Assembly: GCF_020404405.1 (NCBI RefSeq)
Contig: NZ_JAIZDA010000002.1
Location: forward strand, 248,001-312,000
Reading direction: 5' to 3'
Source: Novosphingobium sp. FKTRR1
Lineage (GTDB): Bacteria > Pseudomonadota > Alphaproteobacteria > Sphingomonadales > Sphingomonadaceae
DNA: 64,000 nt
Positions 60,705 to 64,000 of this stretch are shown piece by piece; the first letter of the stretch is position 1; every line of letters begins with the position of its first letter. The notes under the pieces are model-generated. The model ran no database searches and was not told the origin of the DNA. It saw only the letters and a list, made by a program, of their open reading frames with translations. The translations under genes and the position numbers were made by a program.

Positions 60705-61043
60705 TCAGTCGCCCTCGCCCGGTTCAGCCGAGAAGTACTTGTCGAACTTGCCATCCTCGCCCTTGTGCTCGTCGGCATCGGCCGGCGCGTCCTTCTTGGC
60801 GGTGATGTTGGGCCATTCGGCCGAGAACTTGGCGTTCAGTTCAAGCCACTGCTCAAGACCGCTTTCCGTGTCGGGCAGGATCGCTTCAGCGGGGCATTCA
60901 GGCTCGCAAACGCCGCAGTCGATGCACTCGCTGGGGTTGATCACGAGCATGTTTTCGCCCTCGTAGAAGCAATCGACCGGGCACACTTCGACACAGTCCA
61001 TGAACTTGCAGCGAATGCAGGCTTCGGTGACGACGTAGGTCAT
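60705..61043 (-). CDS. fdxA: 7Fe ferredoxin FdxA
   Basis: A 112-residue ferredoxin. The first cluster region reads [18 protein letters not shown] and the second [15 protein letters not shown]. This is the arrangement for one [3Fe-4S] and one [4Fe-4S] cluster seen in Azotobacter-type FdxA. The acidic C-terminal extension of about 50 residues is typical of alphaproteobacteria. It is an electron carrier in the cytoplasm. It follows the S4 protein gene by 15 bases in the same direction and belongs to the helicase-S4-fdxA run. Confidence 0.96.
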   Translation of the reverse strand: MTYVVTEACIRCKFMDCVEVCPVDCFYEGENMLVINPSECIDCGVCEPECPAEAILPDTESGLEQWLELNAKFSAEWPNITAKKDAPADADEHKGEDGKFDKYFSAEPGEGD

Positions 61044-61058
61044 GGCTCGATCACTTCC

Positions 61059-61349
61059 TCATGGGTCTGTTTGCGGGCTTGCTAGAGGCGGTTGGGCGCC
61101 CACGTCAAGCACCCGATAACAGCCTTGCGCTTCGGGGGCAGGTCCGCGCCGGGTCGGAAGCGCCACAATCTCGATCACCTTCACGCCCGAACGCATCGGC
61201 AGAACCAGCAGATCGCCCGCTTTGATCGCAGTGCTGGCGCGTTCGATCCGGCGGCCGTTGAGCCGGATGTGACCGCTGCCGACCCATTCCTGCGCAAAGC
61301 TGCGGCTGGCCGCGAGCCGCAGGAACCACAGCAGCTTGTCGATCCGCAT
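61059..61349 (-). CDS. S4 domain RNA-binding protein (Hsp15-like)
   Basis: A 96-residue protein. The S4 domain covers residues 1-60: MRIDKLLWFLRLAASRSFAQ, then GHIRLNGRRIERASTAIKAGDLLVL, the alpha-L RNA-binding motif. Related Hsp15 (HslR) binds stalled large ribosomal subunits carrying nascent chains. The start ATG 61349 overlaps the helicase stop by one base (TGATG), so translation is coupled. The open frame to 61781 on the same strand is a shadow of the helicase gene. Confidence 0.9.
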   Translation of the reverse strand: MRIDKLLWFLRLAASRSFAQEWVGSGHIRLNGRRIERASTAIKAGDLLVLPMRSGVKVIEIVALPTRRGPAPEAQGCYRVLDVGAQPPLASPQTDP

Positions 61350-63886
61350 CAGCGAATCAGTTCCGCCAGTGCGGCGAATGCGCCACTGGCTGGCACGGCG
61401 GGCCGAGCTTGCGGCGGCGCAACAAGGGCACGCGGGGCACGCCAGTCCCACAGCGGCGGTGCCAGTGGCCCGAATGCCCCTTCGGGCAGGGACAGCGGCA
61501 TGTGCACCCGAAACCCGGCAAGGCGCATCAGAGCGGCGTAAGACGCCGTGCCAAGCCCCATCGAGCGCGCTACGGCGGGATCGAGAAACACCAGCCGCGC
61601 CGTGGCCGACAGCCGCTTGTGATGGGCGTCGCGCACCAGCCGGTCGGCCTGATCGACACGCAGCGCCTGCACACCAAGGCGCCGGTAGCCTGCGGGCGCC
61701 GACTTGCCGTCCACTACCGGCGGGAGATGGGCTGGCGGCGCGACGTGCGCGATGCCGCGCAGTGTGGCAAAACGGCTCCATAACCCCATCGCCGCCGGGC
61801 GCAGGGCGGCGGGCAGGAACACGTCGAGCGGCCCGATCCTGATCCCCAGCCGCCGCAAGGCATCACGCTGGCGCGGATCAAGCCGCTCCAGACCGGCCGC
61901 TTCGCGCGGCAAGGCACCGCCTGCATCGACCAGTTGCAGAAGCAGGGCGCGCAACGCCGGTCCCGAATCCTCCGCTCGCCCGATTTCGGCCAGCTTGCGC
62001 AAAGGGGCGAGCGGCCTCGCCCCATGCCGTGCCAGCCAGCCGGAAATCGCAGTGATCAGGTCGGCCCGGTCGCGCGTCGACAGCCGATCGAGCCCTGGAT
62101 CCAGCCGCACCTTGGGTTCGAGCAGCGTCTTGCCCGGCTCAAGCCGCGCCACGACCGAACCGCGCCAGACGATTCCCCGATCCTCAAGCGCGAATCCATC
62201 AGCCAGTGCAGCGGCGGCAACCAGTTCGGCGGCGCGGCGCGCCAGCACGCCCGGCAAATGCCGCTCGGCCGCCGCCAGCAGCAGCTTGCGGTCCGCCGCG
62301 CGGGCGAGCGGATCGACCACGAAGCGAAAGCCATCGAGATGGCCGATCGGTTCGTCATCGACCAGCACCGCACCGCTGTCGTTCACCCGAACCGGCAGCA
62401 ACGCCGCATCACCCCCGGCCTTGCGCATCAGCACGGTGGTGCGCCGGTTGACGAAGCGTTCGGTCAGGCGAGCGTGGAGCGCGTCGGACAGCCGCGCCTC
62501 CACCGCGCGGGCGCGCGCGGCCATTTCCTCGCGCGCCAGCACCCAGTCGGGCCGCTGCGCGATATAGGCCCAGCTGCGGATGGCCGAGATGCGCCCCTGC
62601 AGCGTGTCGATGTCGCCCGAAGGATTGTCGAGCTGGGCGATCGCCTGCGCCACATAGTCGGTGCCCAGATAGCCATGGCGCAAATCCTGCCACAGCCGGG
62701 CGACGAAACGGGCGTGAGTTTCGGGCCCGTGCTGCCGGAAATCGGGCAGGGAGCAGGCCTGCCAGAAACGTCGCACTGCGCCATGCCCGCGCACCGATGA
62801 GGCGGTCTCAGGCTCTTCGGACAGCCGCTTGAGCACGGCAAGGTCGATCGCCTGCGGCGGCGTCGCCAGCCCATCGCGCGGCGGCGGACTTTCCAGATCG
62901 TCGATCAGTCGGGCCAGCGAATCGAAGCGCAAGTCCGCCTCACGCCAGAACAGCCGGGTCAGCGGGGCGAAGCGGTGCTCCTCGATCGCATAGACTTCAT
63001 CGTCGGTGAATTCGGGATTGTGCGCGCCCAGCCCCGCCAGCGTGCCGAACGTCCCATCGCGCTGGTGGCGCCCCGCACGCCCGGCAATCTGCGCCATTTC
63101 CGCTGTGGTCAGCCGCCGGTGGCGGTGCCCGTCGTACTTGCTGAGCCCGGCAAAGGCGACGTGGGTGATGTCGAGGTTGAGCCCCATGCCGATGGCATCG
63201 GTCGCAACCAGGTAATCGACCTCGCCCGCCTGATACATCGCTACCTGGGCATTGCGGGTTTGGGGTGAAAGCGCGCCCATCACCACCGCCGCCCCGCCGC
63301 GAAAACGCCGCAGCATCTCGGCCATGGCATAGACCTGCTCGGCGCTGAAGGCGACAATGGCGCTGCGCGGGGGAATGCGGCTGAGCTTTTTCGCGCCGGC
63401 ATGGCTGAGCGTGGAGAAGCGCGGCCGCGAGACGATCTCTGCCTCGGGCACCAGAGCCTTGATCATGGGTTCCAGCGTGGCCGAGCCGAGCAGCATCGTC
63501 TCTTCCCGCCCGCGGGTATGCAGCAAGCGGTCGGTGAACACGTGGCCGCGTTCGGGGTCGGCGGAAAGTTGCGCTTCGTCGAGCGCCACGAATGCAAGAT
63601 CGGGCCTGCTGGGCATCGCCTCGACCGTGCAGAGGTGCCAGCGCGCACCCTTGGGCTCGATCCGCTCCTCGCCGGTGATCAAGGCAACGTTCTGGGCACC
63701 CTTGATCGCGCAGACCCGGTCATAGACCTCACGCGCCAACAGCCTCAGCGGAAAGCCGATCGCCCCGCTCGAATGTGCACAGAGCCGCTCGATGGCGAGG
63801 TGCGTCTTGCCGGTGTTGGTGGGGCCAAGCACCGCCTTGACCGTGCTGCGGTCATCGCGAGCGTGCGCGTAGGGATGGTTGGCCAT
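61349..63886 (-). CDS. SUV3-like superfamily 2 helicase
   Basis: An 845-residue helicase. Walker A is VLGPTNTGKTHLAIERL near residue 20, motif II is ALDEAQLSADPERGHVF, motif III is GSATLEP, and motif VI is QIAGRAGRHQRDGTFG near residue 275. The N-terminal ~450 residues resemble mitochondrial/bacterial SUV3 RNA helicases. The long C-terminal region is typical of the alphaproteobacterial helicase encoded before the S4 and FdxA genes. It likely unwinds RNA, although this has little direct evidence. ATG 63886 is used; the TTG start at 63922 would add 12 residues and neither has a clear ribosome-binding site. Confidence 0.88.
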   Translation of the reverse strand: MANHPYAHARDDRSTVKAVLGPTNTGKTHLAIERLCAHSSGAIGFPLRLLAREVYDRVCAIKGAQNVALITGEERIEPKGARWHLCTVEAMPSRPDLAFVALDEAQLSADPERGHVFTDRLLHTRGREETMLLGSATLEPMIKALVPEAEIVSRPRFSTLSHAGAKKLSRIPPRSAIVAFSAEQVYAMAEMLRRFRGGAAVVMGALSPQTRNAQVAMYQAGEVDYLVATDAIGMGLNLDITHVAFAGLSKYDGHRHRRLTTAEMAQIAGRAGRHQRDGTFGTLAGLGAHNPEFTDDEVYAIEEHRFAPLTRLFWREADLRFDSLARLIDDLESPPPRDGLATPPQAIDLAVLKRLSEEPETASSVRGHGAVRRFWQACSLPDFRQHGPETHARFVARLWQDLRHGYLGTDYVAQAIAQLDNPSGDIDTLQGRISAIRSWAYIAQRPDWVLAREEMAARARAVEARLSDALHARLTERFVNRRTTVLMRKAGGDAALLPVRVNDSGAVLVDDEPIGHLDGFRFVVDPLARAADRKLLLAAAERHLPGVLARRAAELVAAAALADGFALEDRGIVWRGSVVARLEPGKTLLEPKVRLDPGLDRLSTRDRADLITAISGWLARHGARPLAPLRKLAEIGRAEDSGPALRALLLQLVDAGGALPREAAGLERLDPRQRDALRRLGIRIGPLDVFLPAALRPAAMGLWSRFATLRGIAHVAPPAHLPPVVDGKSAPAGYRRLGVQALRVDQADRLVRDAHHKRLSATARLVFLDPAVARSMGLGTASYAALMRLAGFRVHMPLSLPEGAFGPLAPPLWDWRAPRALVAPPQARPAVPASGAFAALAELIR

Positions 63887-63923
63887 GCCCGGAAAAGTGG
63901 CGCGTGAAGGCGACGCAAACAAG

Positions 63924-63953
63924 AAGGCACCGGAGATTTATCCCCGGTGCCTT
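63924..63953 (-). terminator. Hairpin terminator for the gene entering from the right
   Basis: Arms AAGGCACCGG (63924-63933) and CCGGTGCCTT (63944-63953) pair perfectly with a 10-base loop. On the minus strand the stem is followed by TTCTTGTTTG. It lies after the stop at 63982 and before the helicase start. Confidence 0.65.
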
Positions 63954-63981
63954 ATGTTGTCAGAGAATCCCTTTCGGGAAC

Positions 63982-64000
63982 TCAACCGTCGTAGTCGGCA
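63982..64000 (-). CDS. Possible C-terminal end of an unidentified gene
   Basis: On the minus strand the last bases can be read as Ala-Asp-Tyr-Asp-Gly-stop, ending at 63982. The following hairpin terminator supports a gene ending here. Too little is visible to identify it, and the frame is a guess. Confidence 0.25.

Overview
The window reads as a contiguous chromosomal segment of a GC-rich alphaproteobacterium, most likely a member of the Sphingomonadales (Novosphingobium/Sphingomonas-like). Support comes from the strong G/C third-position bias, the SUV3-like helicase / S4 protein / fdxA / carD run, the CysNC fusion, the lone TadE/TadG genes, the TonB-ExbB-ExbD-ExbD set, and a groESL operon with both a CIRCE element and an RpoH-like promoter. 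I see no rRNA, tRNA, insertion sequence, prophage or CRISPR array. Most genes are housekeeping or ordinary metabolic genes.

Layout. 1-5.6 kb: the end of a phosphomannomutase gene, an Lhr-type DEXH helicase, a TetR/acyl-CoA dehydrogenase pair and a Crp-like regulator. 5.6-14.3 kb: the most unusual accessory block. A promoter region with a CRP-type site separates the Crp gene from a hypothetical gene. Next come three tightly spaced genes for a nucleotide cyclase-ATPase-TPR protein, a divergent cytochrome P450 and a large membrane-anchored DyP-type peroxidase fusion, then a convergent ABM-fold monooxygenase. 14.3-17.1 kb: three translationally coupled TadE/TadG pseudopilin genes. 17.2-22.1 kb: flavin reductase, acyl-CoA synthetase, acyl-CoA dehydrogenase and a LuxR regulator, suggesting acyl-CoA catabolism. 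22.2-25.8 kb: sulfate activation, cysD-cysNC-cysQ. 26.3-29.0 kb: the tonB-exbB-exbD-exbD energy-transduction operon. 29.4-38.8 kb: homoserine dehydrogenase, GlpX fructose-1,6-bisphosphatase, a serine hydrolase, a chemoreceptor, an S9 peptidase and two exported proteins of unknown function.

38.9-50.1 kb holds the transcription/translation core in an unusual arrangement. rpoB-rpoC lie on the minus strand under their own near-consensus promoter. rplJ-rplL lie on the plus strand under another promoter. Between them sits a small self-contained module: a 47-residue lipoprotein-like peptide, a DUF2975 membrane protein and a Cro/CI-type regulator, preceded by a repeat array that overlaps its promoter. 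50.2-53.0 kb: divergent MFS and MATE transporters. 53.0-55.1 kb: groES-groEL. 55.2-58.8 kb: a DUF815 ATPase, a DmdC-type acyl-CoA dehydrogenase and a Sua5-type tRNA modification enzyme. 58.8-64 kb: a DUF2807 lipoprotein, CarD, ferredoxin FdxA, an S4 RNA-binding protein and an SUV3-like helicase.

The strongest candidate for an undescribed system is the cyclase / P450 / DyP operon at 6434-13972. The Crp-type regulator upstream retains the cAMP-contacting residues, and its own promoter carries a cAMP-CRP-like site. The second is the lipoprotein / DUF2975 / HTH module at 47815-48836. Both interpretations are inferences from gene order and motifs and have not been tested by database search.
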